Source: Beijerinckiaceae bacterium (GTDB lineage: Bacteria > Pseudomonadota > Alphaproteobacteria > Rhizobiales > Beijerinckiaceae). Taken from it: a stretch of 10,315 bases of DNA. The translations under genes were made by a program, and so were the position numbers. Shown here piece after piece: positions 1-6,003 of this stretch. The notes below the pieces were generated by a model, which saw only the letters and a program-made list of their open reading frames with translations, was not told where the DNA came from and did not search any database. Every line of letters starts with the position of its first letter. Within the stretch, counting starts at the first letter, position 1. Location of the stretch: the NCBI GenBank assembly GCA_947456315.1, contig CANGRU010000031.1, forward strand, positions 1 through 10,315, given 5' to 3'.

Positions 1-210
1 AATCGGCAGAGCAATGTCGCGCCAAGCAAGATCCGCATGGCGATGGGGAACAAATTGCTCGCGCGGCAAAGTTTCCAGCGCCCGCAAAACCGCGATGTTG
101 GACACACCGCGCTCGCGCAGCGACAGAATGAATTGCATCGTGACCTGCGCCGGATCGGACGGCGTGTCCTCCGGCAGGCGGGCAGCAAAGTCGAACAAAT
201 CCCCTGTCAT
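1..210 (-). CDS. pcm: Protein-L-isoaspartate O-methyltransferase, N-terminal part (cut by window edge)
   Basis: The first 70 codons of a gene that runs off the left edge of the window. The reading frame starts with MTGDLFDF and contains the stretch VLRALETLPREQFVP followed by LAWRDIALPI, which is the N-terminal signature of the PCMT family. Enzymes of this family use S-adenosylmethionine to methylate isoaspartyl residues in aged proteins so that they can revert to aspartate; they act in the cytoplasm. The SAM-binding core lies beyond the window and cannot be checked. The ATG at 208-210 is preceded by GGTGAGGG at a usual Shine-Dalgarno distance, 22 bases after the surE stop. The order surE-pcm is the usual proteobacterial pairing of two stress-survival genes, which supports the call and suggests co-transcription. 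Confidence 0.85.
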   Translation of the reverse strand, partial: MTGDLFDFAARLPEDTPSDPAQVTMQFILSLRERGVSNIAVLRALETLPREQFVPHRHADLAWRDIALPI

Positions 211-232
211 GGTCGGACCCTCACCGATGGGT

Positions 233-994
233 TCAGGAGAACCGCGCGGTCAATCTGCTGAGCGAATTTTCATCCGTCAAATCGAGCCGCAATGGTGTGA
301 TGGAAATGCGCTGGTCGGCAATGGCGGCGAGATCCGTGCCCTTGGGAGGCGTGGTGCGCTGGCGTGAAAAGCCGATCCAGTAATAAGGGTTGTGGCGTCC
401 GTCATGGCGCTCGTCGAGCTCCAGATAGGTCGCATCGCGCCGCCCCTGCACAGCAATGGACGTGCCTTTGACTTCATGAGGCCGACAGGCCGGAAAATTG
501 ATGTTGACCAGAACACCCGGGTCGAGCGCTTCCTTGATCAACTCGCGGATCACGCCAGCGCCGTGGCCTTCCGCGCAATCGAAAGGGGCGGCCTCGCGCT
601 GGCCGGGCGGATAGCCTTGGCTGAGCGCAAACGAGCGGATGCCGAGCAGCGTGCCTTCCATGGCCGCTGCAATCGTGCCCGAGTAAGTCACATCTTCTGC
701 AAGATTATGTCCGCAATTGACGCCCGACAGAACCAGATCAGGCGGATTGTCACGCATGATTTTGCGCACGCCCATGATCACACAATCGGTCGGTGTGCCT
801 TTCACCGCATAGCGATTGTCTGACACATGACGCAGCCGCAAAGGATCATTCAGCGACAAGGAATGTGCCACACCCGACTGGTCGGTCTCGGGCGCCACCA
901 CAATCACATCATCACTCAATTGCCGCGCAATGCGCTCCAGCACATTGAGCCCTTCGGCATGAATGCCGTCGTCATTGGTGATGAGGATACGCAT
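233..994 (-). CDS. surE: 5'/3'-nucleotidase SurE
   Basis: A 253-residue SurE, full length for the family. SurE is a cytoplasmic metal-dependent phosphatase that dephosphorylates nucleoside monophosphates and short polyphosphate, and it is linked to stationary-phase survival. The start MRILITNDDGIHAEG is the canonical N-terminus, with the metal-binding Asp8 and Asp9. Further family motifs are DQSGVAH around Ser40, and SGVN (residues 90-93) followed by EDVTYSGTIAAAMEG. Asn93 is probably the fourth metal ligand. An in-frame start 33 bases upstream would add 11 residues overlapping serS; it is rejected because the family begins at MRIL. The chosen ATG lies 4 bases after the serS stop, with AAAGG as a weak Shine-Dalgarno inside the serS end, so translational coupling to serS is likely. 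pcm follows after 22 bases. Confidence 0.96.
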   Translation of the reverse strand: MRILITNDDGIHAEGLNVLERIARQLSDDVIVVAPETDQSGVAHSLSLNDPLRLRHVSDNRYAVKGTPTDCVIMGVRKIMRDNPPDLVLSGVNCGHNLAEDVTYSGTIAAAMEGTLLGIRSFALSQGYPPGQREAAPFDCAEGHGAGVIRELIKEALDPGVLVNINFPACRPHEVKGTSIAVQGRRDATYLELDERHDGRHNPYYWIGFSRQRTTPPKGTDLAAIADQRISITPLRLDLTDENSLSRLTARFS

Positions 995-998
995 GGGA

Positions 999-2303
999 TC
1001 AGGCCTTTGTGATGGTCGTAAGCCCACCCATGTAAGGACGCAGCGCGTCAGGAACTGTCACCGAGCCATCGGCATTCTGATAATTTTCCAGCACAGCCAC
1101 CAGCGCACGGCCGACCGCAATGCCTGACCCGTTGAGCGTGTGCACAAAGCGCGGGGTCTTGTCATTGGCCGAGCGGTAACGCGCATTCATGCGGCGCGCC
1201 TGGAAGTCTCCGCACACCGAGCACGATGAAATCTCGCGGAAGCGACCTTGCGTGTCGCCTTCTTTCTGACCCGGCAGCCAGACTTCGAGATCACAGGTGC
1301 GCTGCGAGGCAAAGCCCATATCACCCGAGCACAGAAGCATCACGCGATAATGCAGACCCAGACGCTTCAAAACTTCTTCCGCGCATTTGGTCATGCGCTC
1401 GTGTTCGGCCAAAGACTCTTCGGGCTTGGTGATCGAGACCAATTCAACCTTGGTAAATTGATGCTGGCGGATCATGCCGCGCGTATCGCGACCCGCCGAG
1501 CCTGCTTCCAGTCGGAAACACGGCGTGCCGGCTGTCACACGCATCGGCAGCGCGCTCTCATCCAGAATCTGTTCGCGCACCAGATTTGTGAGTGAGACTT
1601 CGGCTGTCGGGATCAACCAGAAATCATCGGCAGCACGGAACTGGTCGTCACGGAACTTCGGCAATTGCGCGGTGCCGAACATGGCATCATCGCGCACCAG
1701 CAGCGGCGGGTTCACTTCCGTATAGCCATTCTGCTCCGTGTGCAGATCAAGCATGAATTGCATGAGCGCGCGTTCCATCCGCGCCAGCGCACCTTTCAGC
1801 ACCACAAAGCGCGCGCCCGACATGCGCGACGCCGCTTCAAAATCCATGAGGCCGAGCGCCTCACCGATTTCAAAATGTTCTTTGGGCACGAAGCCTGCAG
1901 CAAAGGATGGCGCCACACCTTCGCGGCGCACTTCGACATTGTCATGTTCGTCTTTGCCGGTCGGCACATCGGCATGCGGTGTGTTGGGGATTTCGGCGAG
2001 TGCGGTGTTCAGCGCCTCGACGGCTGCCTTCTCCTGCACTTCCAATTCGCCCATGCGGGTTTTGAGCTCGGCCACTTCTGCCTTCAAGGCATCGGCGCGT
2101 GCGGCATCTTTGGCGGCCATGGCCTGACCGATTTCTTTGGAGGCCCCGTTGCGGCGCTCCTGGGCGGCCTGCAATCCTGAAATGGCGCTTTTGCGCGTAT
2201 CGTCGAGGGCGATCAGTTTGTCCGACAAAGGCTCGAGCCCGCGACGGCGGCGGCCGTCATCGAAAAGGGCTGCGTTCTCGCGGATCCATTTGATGTCATA
2301 CAT
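999..2303 (-). CDS. serS: Seryl-tRNA synthetase (class II)
   Basis: A 434-residue cytoplasmic enzyme that charges tRNA-Ser (and tRNA-Sec where present) with serine. The N-terminus [10 protein letters not shown] is typical. Residues about 30-105 are rich in Ala, Glu, Lys and Arg and form the antiparallel coiled-coil arm that holds the long tRNA arm. The catalytic domain has the serine-binding TAEV (233-236), class II motif 2 as [14 protein letters not shown] (263-276), [15 protein letters not shown] (357-371) and motif 3 around [12 protein letters not shown] (398-409) with Arg399 and Glu406. All key residues are present. The ATG is preceded by GAGGCAAGG, with AAGG 8 bases from the start. The gene is separated from tatC by 90 bases that hold no clear terminator or promoter, and it is followed by surE after 4 bases. 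The pair serS-surE next to tatABC is a familiar alphaproteobacterial order. Confidence 0.97.
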   Translation of the reverse strand: MYDIKWIRENAALFDDGRRRRGLEPLSDKLIALDDTRKSAISGLQAAQERRNGASKEIGQAMAAKDAARADALKAEVAELKTRMGELEVQEKAAVEALNTALAEIPNTPHADVPTGKDEHDNVEVRREGVAPSFAAGFVPKEHFEIGEALGLMDFEAASRMSGARFVVLKGALARMERALMQFMLDLHTEQNGYTEVNPPLLVRDDAMFGTAQLPKFRDDQFRAADDFWLIPTAEVSLTNLVREQILDESALPMRVTAGTPCFRLEAGSAGRDTRGMIRQHQFTKVELVSITKPEESLAEHERMTKCAEEVLKRLGLHYRVMLLCSGDMGFASQRTCDLEVWLPGQKEGDTQGRFREISSCSVCGDFQARRMNARYRSANDKTPRFVHTLNGSGIAVGRALVAVLENYQNADGSVTVPDALRPYMGGLTTITKA

Positions 2304-2393
2304 AGGAGCTGCCTTGCCTCGCTGCGGCCGTGGCCAAATCTTTGGTTCGGAATGGCACTGAAGAGCCGCCGATGCAAGGGGTCGGTGGGCTGA

Positions 2394-3188
2394 CTAGTCG
2401 TCAGACCCCGACCCTTCCATCTCTGCCTGCACCTTGGCGCGTTGTTTCTCGATCATCCCGACCGAAATGATCGACAGCTCGTAGAGGAACAGAGCTGGCA
2501 CAGCGAGCGCGAACTGGCTGAAAATATCGGGCGGCGTCAGCACAGCCGCCACAATGAAGACCAGCACCACCGCATAGCGGCGCTTCTCTTTCAGAAAGGC
2601 ACTGTCGATAATCCCGATGCGCCCCAAAAGTGTCAACACGACGGGCAGCTGGAAGGTGACACCGAAGGCAAAGATCAGCGTCATGATCAGCGACATATAT
2701 TCCGACACACGCGGCAACAGCTCGATCTGCGCGCGGCCCGGTTCTTTCGATTGCTGCATGGCCAGAAAGAAATGCAGCAGGTTCGGTGTCACCACGAAAT
2801 AAACAAGCATCGCACCCAGAGCGAAGAAGATTGGTGTTGCGATCAGATAAGGCGCAAAGGCCATGCGCTCATGCTTGTAGAGGCCGGGCGCCACAAAGGC
2901 ATAGACCTGCGAAAAGATCACCGGACAGGAAGCAAAGAAGGCCGTGAACATGGCCACTTTGATTTGCGTGAAGAAGAATTCTTGCGGTGCTGTGTAGATG
3001 AGTTTGGCGTCAGGCCCGGCGGCATGTTCAAACGGCACGACCAGCAGATTGTAGATTTCCTTCGCAAAATAAAAGGCAATCACAAACATCACGATGAAAG
3101 CCAGCACGGCCTTGATGAGGCGAGAACGCAATTCGATCAGATGATCAATCAACGGGGCGCGCGTGGATTCAATGTCGGCGTCAGTCAT
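2394..3188 (-). CDS. tatC: Sec-independent protein translocase subunit TatC
   Basis: A 264-residue inner-membrane protein with six hydrophobic segments (roughly residues 24-42, 74-97, 112-137, 162-184, 203-217 and 222-243). TatC, with TatB, binds twin-arginine signal peptides and recruits TatA to export folded proteins. Visible conserved elements are HLIELRSRL (16-24, signal-peptide contact Glu19), PGLYKHE (101-107, Glu107 matching E. coli Glu103), and TPPDIFSQ (218-225, Asp221 matching Asp211). FQLPVV in transmembrane segment 4 has Gln180 where E. coli TatC has Glu170. The tail after segment 6 is short and acidic (EGSGSDD). The ATG lies 6 bases after the tatB stop, and the ribosome-binding site is weak (AAGG about 12 bases upstream, inside tatB), so coupling to tatB translation is likely. 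Confidence 0.97.
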   Translation of the reverse strand: MTDADIESTRAPLIDHLIELRSRLIKAVLAFIVMFVIAFYFAKEIYNLLVVPFEHAAGPDAKLIYTAPQEFFFTQIKVAMFTAFFASCPVIFSQVYAFVAPGLYKHERMAFAPYLIATPIFFALGAMLVYFVVTPNLLHFFLAMQQSKEPGRAQIELLPRVSEYMSLIMTLIFAFGVTFQLPVVLTLLGRIGIIDSAFLKEKRRYAVVLVFIVAAVLTPPDIFSQFALAVPALFLYELSIISVGMIEKQRAKVQAEMEGSGSDD

Positions 3189-3194
3189 GTCGCA

Positions 3195-3650
3195 TCACGC
3201 CTTGGAAGGTTCGGTCGGCGCGGCCGGCGCATCGGCAACAATCGTCTCGGGCGCAACCGCAGCCGCAATGGTTGCCTCGGTTGCAGGTTCTTGCTGTTCG
3301 GGCAGATCCGGCATGTTGATAATATCCGGCGCCGGCCCCGTGCTATCGCCCTGCTCGGAGTTCATCCCGTCAATGGCGCCGCCAATTTCATTGCGCACTG
3401 CCTGCACGGGATCGAAATTGACATCGAACTTGGCGGAGTCGGCCATTTTGGTGACGTTGTTGCGGATCTCGTCGATTTCGGCCTCGCGCATGGCCTCCAT
3501 GAACTGGCCTTGGAACTCGCCAGCCATGCGGCGCATCTTGGTGACGGCCTGCCCCAGCTGGCGCAGCACGCGCGGCAATTCCTTCGGCCCGATCACGATC
3601 AACGCGACAAGGCCGATGACGATCAGTTTGCCGGCATCGAAATCAAACAT
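3195..3650 (-). CDS. tatB: Sec-independent protein translocase subunit TatB
   Basis: A 151-residue TatB. One short N-terminal membrane helix (about residues 7-21) ends in the hinge GPKELP (21-26). An amphipathic helix follows (RVLRQLGQAVTKMRRMAGEFQGQF), then an acidic Ala/Pro-rich tail from about residue 95 that is likely unstructured. The EFQGQFMEAMREAE stretch is typical of alphaproteobacterial TatB and separates it from TatA. TatB works with TatC as the twin-arginine signal receptor. Position 8 is Lys (MFDFDAGK), where E. coli TatB has Glu8. The ATG has only a poor Shine-Dalgarno (CAGG very close to the start). A strong hairpin lies between tatA and this gene, 26 bases upstream of the ATG, so its expression may be set separately from tatA. 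The gene is followed by tatC after 6 bases. Confidence 0.96.
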   Translation of the reverse strand: MFDFDAGKLIVIGLVALIVIGPKELPRVLRQLGQAVTKMRRMAGEFQGQFMEAMREAEIDEIRNNVTKMADSAKFDVNFDPVQAVRNEIGGAIDGMNSEQGDSTGPAPDIINMPDLPEQQEPATEATIAAAVAPETIVADAPAAPTEPSKA

Positions 3651-3676
3651 GAACCTGTGGTCCCAAAACTCAAAAG

Positions 3677-3704
3677 CCGCCGGCGCGGGATGCGCGCACG
3701 GCGG
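3677..3704 (-). terminator. GC-rich hairpin between tatA and tatB, possible partial terminator or processing site
   Basis: On the minus strand, CCGCCG-T-GCGCG, loop CATCC, then CGCGC-CGGCGG form an 11-base-pair stem with one bulged base and a 5-base loop. The stem is followed directly by CTTTTGAGTTTTG. It starts 20 bases after the tatA stop and ends 26 bases before the tatB ATG. The T tract is interrupted, so if it is an intrinsic terminator it is probably leaky. TatA is needed in large excess over TatB and TatC, so a leaky terminator or an mRNA-stabilising stem here would fit. The function is inference; the palindrome itself is directly visible. Confidence 0.45.
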
Positions 3705-3724
3705 TGATTACCAAGGCCATGCGC

Positions 3725-3994
3725 TTAGCTGGCCTTGGGGGTCTCGGCGGCCGGATGCGGCTGAGCTGGATGGGGCTGGGCTGCAGCCTGCACAGGAGCT
3801 GGCTGCTCAATGGTGCGCACAGGCTCGGACTGGGCGGGCTTGGCGTCCGCATCTTCGTCCTGCATGCCCTTTTTGAAAGATTTGATGCCCTTGGCGAAGT
3901 CGCCCATCAGATCCGAAATCTTGCCCTTGCCCCCGAAGAGCAACAGCACGATCACGCCGACGACGAGCCAGTGCCAGATGGAAAAGCTACCCAT
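3725..3994 (-). CDS. tatA: Sec-independent protein translocase subunit TatA
   Basis: An 89-residue TatA, the subunit that polymerises to let folded twin-arginine substrates cross the inner membrane. [10 protein letters not shown] begins a short N-terminal membrane helix (about residues 6-20) with His8. [25 protein letters not shown] (residues 20-44) then covers the Phe-Gly hinge and amphipathic helix, which is diagnostic of alphaproteobacterial TatA. The C-terminal half is acidic and then Pro/Ala/Gln-rich, with the repeat [10 protein letters not shown] near the end. The ATG has the strongest ribosome-binding site in the window, GGAGG 6 bases upstream (4001-4005), consistent with the need for excess TatA. 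It is the first gene after the hairpin-filled scpB-tatA gap, so a tat promoter may lie in that gap, but I could not identify one with confidence. Confidence 0.96.
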   Translation of the reverse strand: MGSFSIWHWLVVGVIVLLLFGGKGKISDLMGDFAKGIKSFKKGMQDEDADAKPAQSEPVRTIEQPAPVQAAAQPHPAQPHPAAETPKAS

Positions 3995-4095
3995 GGAAAA
4001 CCTCCGCTCGGACAGGCAACGAACGCCCTGACCGGTATCAACCCGAAACTATGCGCAGGAGACGGCAAAAACAAGGAGGCGATCGGCGCGCTCTT

Positions 4096-4210
4096 GCTTC
4101 TCCCGGGGGGAGAAGCTGTCCGCGACGCGGACTGATGAGGGGATTCATGCCCGAAGGCCCCAACCCCTCAACCGGCTGCTCCGCAGCCACCCTCTCCCTC
4201 TGGGAGTGGG
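4096..4210. repeat. Composite palindromic intergenic repeat (five hairpins) between scpB and tatA
   Basis: Five palindromes lie almost end to end. 4096-4116: 9-base-pair perfect stem GCTTCTCCC/GGGAGAAGC with a 3-base loop. 4118-4132: GTCCGC/GCGGAC. 4136-4170: TGAGGGG/CCCCTCA enclosing a small GCC/GGC stem at 4149-4158 that reads as a TTCG tetraloop on the minus strand. 4174-4188: GGCTGC/GCAGCC. 4190-4210: 9-base stem with one mismatch, beginning right at the scpB stop. By eye the block looks like two REP-like families known to be scattered between genes of Hyphomicrobiales, one ending in CTTCTCCC...GGGAGAAG and one with GGGAGAGGGTGGCTGC...GCAGCC. Such elements can stabilise or end transcripts. 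Family membership is from memory, not a search. Confidence 0.7.
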
Positions 4211-5059
4211 TTAAATGTCCTTGCCGTCCTCGTCAGCCTCGGCCTGCCCCTCGGCTTCGGCCTCGGCCTCGGTCGCCTCGACCAGAGCCTCATCGGCCTC
4301 GGCTTCGTCCTCGATCGCCTCAATGGCAGCATCAAGAGCGGCAGAGGCTTCGGCCTTGGTTTCCTCGGTGATTTCCGAGAACAGGTCGTTGGCATCATCT
4401 TCCAGCGGATCTTCGCTGTCGGTCAGCTCGGCACTGTCATTGGGGGTCGGCACGCCGAAGCCCGATGGCAGGCGGCCATCGAACAGGCCAGCGCCCTTCA
4501 ATTCTTCGAGACCAGGCAGATCGGTGATCTGTTCAAGGCCGAAATGCAGCAGGAAGGCATCGGTGGTGCCATAGGTCACGGGACGACCCGGCGCCTTGCG
4601 GCGGCCACGCAGACGAACCCAACCGGTCTCGATGAGCACGTCCATCGTGCCTTTGGAAATGGCGACGCCGCGAATGTCTTCGATTTCGGCGCGTGTCACC
4701 GGCTGGTGATAGGCGCAAATGGCGAGTGTCTCGAGCGCGGCGCGCGAGAGCTTCTTCTGCTCGTTCGTTTCGCGCGAGAGCAACCAGCCCAGATCGGCAG
4801 CCGTGCGGAAAATCCACTTGGTGCCGACACGCACCAGATTGATGCCCCGCAGCGCATATTCGGCCTTCAGCTCTTCGAGCACAGCAGAGACATCCGCCTC
4901 TTCCGGCATCCGCTTGGCCAGTTCTTTCTCTTCGACGGGATCAATGGCGGCAAAGAGGAGCGCCTCAGCAATACGCTTGCCCTCGGTCATGGCTGCGGTC
5001 TCCCCTGCGCCCTCTCCATCGGATGGCTGCTGCGGATAGAGTACGGCGATCTCTGCCAC
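4211..5059 (-). CDS. scpB: Segregation and condensation protein B (ScpB), with long acidic C-terminal tail
   Basis: ScpB is a dimeric winged-helix protein that binds the kleisin ScpA in the SMC-ScpAB condensin, which organises and segregates the chromosome. The family core is clear: RIAEALLFAA (29-38), then LSRAALETLAICAYHQPVTRAEIEDIRGV, followed by SKGTMDVLIETGWVR, GRRKAPGRPVTYGTT and DLPGLEELKGAGLFD. The last 84 residues or so (from about residue 199) are an added Glu/Asp/Ala-rich tail with about 31 acidic and 2 basic residues. The start is uncertain. A GTG at 5057-5059 (chosen, 282 residues) has AAGAAGGA 9 bases upstream. An ATG at 4988-4990 (MTEGKRIAEA) has GGGGAG 9 bases upstream. A TTG at 5096-5098 is also in frame. 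The conserved domain is complete with any of these. It follows the scpA stop closely, as expected for partners. Confidence 0.93.
   Translation of the reverse strand: MAEIAVLYPQQPSDGEGAGETAAMTEGKRIAEALLFAAIDPVEEKELAKRMPEEADVSAVLEELKAEYALRGINLVRVGTKWIFRTAADLGWLLSRETNEQKKLSRAALETLAICAYHQPVTRAEIEDIRGVAISKGTMDVLIETGWVRLRGRRKAPGRPVTYGTTDAFLLHFGLEQITDLPGLEELKGAGLFDGRLPSGFGVPTPNDSAELTDSEDPLEDDANDLFSEITEETKAEASAALDAAIEAIEDEAEADEALVEATEAEAEAEGQAEADEDGKDI
4236..4280. repeat. Degenerate hexanucleotide low-complexity tract inside scpB
   Basis: The plus strand shows imperfect tandem copies of TCGGCC/TCGGCT, encoding on the minus strand the Ala-Glu run in the acidic tail of ScpB (EATEAEAEAEGQAEA). The near-perfect part is about 4251-4274. 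Such tracts can change length by slippage in whole codon pairs, which would lengthen or shorten the tail without breaking the frame. Only the repetition is seen; length variation is inference. Confidence 0.5.
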
Positions 5060-5106
5060 TTTTCTTCGTCCTTCTTGAACTAACGCGACTGCGAACAAAC
5101 TGGCCC

Positions 5107-5952
5107 TCAGGCCGCTTGTCCTTGACCCTCCGGATCTTCCGGCGCAGCCGGCTGAGCCGCCGATGCCGATGTCCGGTTTTTCATCCAGATCGGCGCAAAA
5201 GCGCGATCCTGGCGAATTTCAATGACGCCTTCGCGCACCAGCTCCAGCGAGGAAGCAAAGCACGACGCGCGTGCCGTGCGCTGCAATTCGGGCGCGACAC
5301 AATATTCGATGAGGAAATGGTCCATCGTGGTCCATTCCGAGATTTTGCCCGCCAGCCGCTCCAGCGCCTCGCGCGCTTCGGCCAGCGACCAGACCATGCG
5401 CTTCTTCAGCGTGACATGTGACAGTGCCTGCGTCTGGCGCTGCTGCGCATAGGAGGCGAGCAAATCATAGAGACTGGCCTGCCACTGCGAATGTTTGATG
5501 ATCGACACGCCCTCGGGCGCACCACGCGTAAACATGTCGCGTCCCAAACGGGGGCGATTGACGAGCTGTTCAGCGGCCGTGCGGATGGCTTCGAGATGGC
5601 GCAGACGGGCAGCAAGTGCCGCCGCGAGATCGGCTGCCAGCGGCTCTTCGCCTGCTTCCTTCTCGCCGGCCACCAGAAGGCGCGACTTCAGATAGGCAAG
5701 CCAGGCGGCCATGACGAGATAATCGGCGGCCAGTTCGAGCCGCACCTTACGGGCGGCATCGATAAAGGTGAGATATTGTTCGGCCAGCGCCAGAACGGAG
5801 ATTTTGGAGAGATCGACCTTTTGACGACGCGCAAGCTCGAGCAGAAGGTCCAGAGGACCTTCAAAGCCATCCACATCGACGAGGAAAGACGCTTCGGTCT
5901 CACCCTTGTCGAGTTCAATTTCGGCCGACTCAAACGGTAGCTCGGACGCCAC
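5107..5952 (-). CDS. scpA: Segregation and condensation protein A (ScpA kleisin)
   Basis: A 281-residue kleisin that bridges the SMC heads and binds ScpB in bacterial condensin, acting on the nucleoid. The N-terminal SMC-binding region carries the hallmark FEGPLDLLLELARRQKVDLS (30-49), then ISVLALAEQYL and ADYLVMAAWLAYLKSRLL (77-94). The middle is helical and variable. The C-terminal winged-helix part ends in SSLELVREGVIEIRQ (234-248). A short Ala/Pro/Gln tail follows. The start is GTG at 5950-5952, with GGAG 6 to 7 bases upstream; the next in-frame ATG would remove the hallmark region, so GTG is required. The ribosome-binding site lies in the 3' arm of a hairpin in the gap after nagZ. scpB follows within 47 bases, or overlaps the gap more closely if a TTG start is used. 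Confidence 0.96.
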   Translation of the reverse strand: MASELPFESAEIELDKGETEASFLVDVDGFEGPLDLLLELARRQKVDLSKISVLALAEQYLTFIDAARKVRLELAADYLVMAAWLAYLKSRLLVAGEKEAGEEPLAADLAAALAARLRHLEAIRTAAEQLVNRPRLGRDMFTRGAPEGVSIIKHSQWQASLYDLLASYAQQRQTQALSHVTLKKRMVWSLAEAREALERLAGKISEWTTMDHFLIEYCVAPELQRTARASCFASSLELVREGVIEIRQDRAFAPIWMKNRTSASAAQPAAPEDPEGQGQAA

Positions 5953-5958
5953 GAATCA

Positions 5959-5994
5959 CTCCGCAAACCCCGGAACAGCCGGGAGTGGGCGGAG
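5959..5994 (-). promoter_or_regulatory. Hairpin covering the scpA ribosome-binding site
   Basis: On the minus strand CTCCGC (5994-5989) pairs with GCGGAG (5964-5959), enclosing a second stem CCCGG/CCGGG (5983-5979 with 5973-5969) with a 5-base loop. The GGAG of the outer 3' arm is the scpA Shine-Dalgarno. A competing pairing also exists: CACTCC (5987-5982) with GGAGTG (5962-5957), which hides the same site. Ribosomes finishing nagZ, whose stop is at 6004-6006, would run into and open this structure, so it may couple scpA translation to nagZ. The pairing is seen; regulation is inferred. Confidence 0.4.
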
Positions 5995-6003
5995 ACTAGT
6001 CCC

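Noticed and set aside
995..1027. Upstream in-frame start for surE
   Set aside because: It would add 11 residues overlapping serS. The SurE family starts at MRILITNDDG, and that ATG is present.
2304..2393. Promoter or terminator in the tatC-serS gap
   Set aside because: Only a small CCAA/TTGG palindrome and no good -35/-10 pair or stem with T tract are visible in these 90 bases.
2442..3707. Plus-strand open frame of 421 codons
   Set aside because: It lies opposite tatC and tatB, both of which are certain. Its product is rich in His, Arg, Asp and Gln with no domain I recognise, and it is a typical antisense shadow of GC-rich genes.
4035..4075. Possible promoter for tatA (TTGTTT and CATAGT on the minus strand)
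   Set aside because: The two boxes match consensus poorly and their spacing is about 15 bases, too short for a confident sigma-70 call. A transcription start map would decide.
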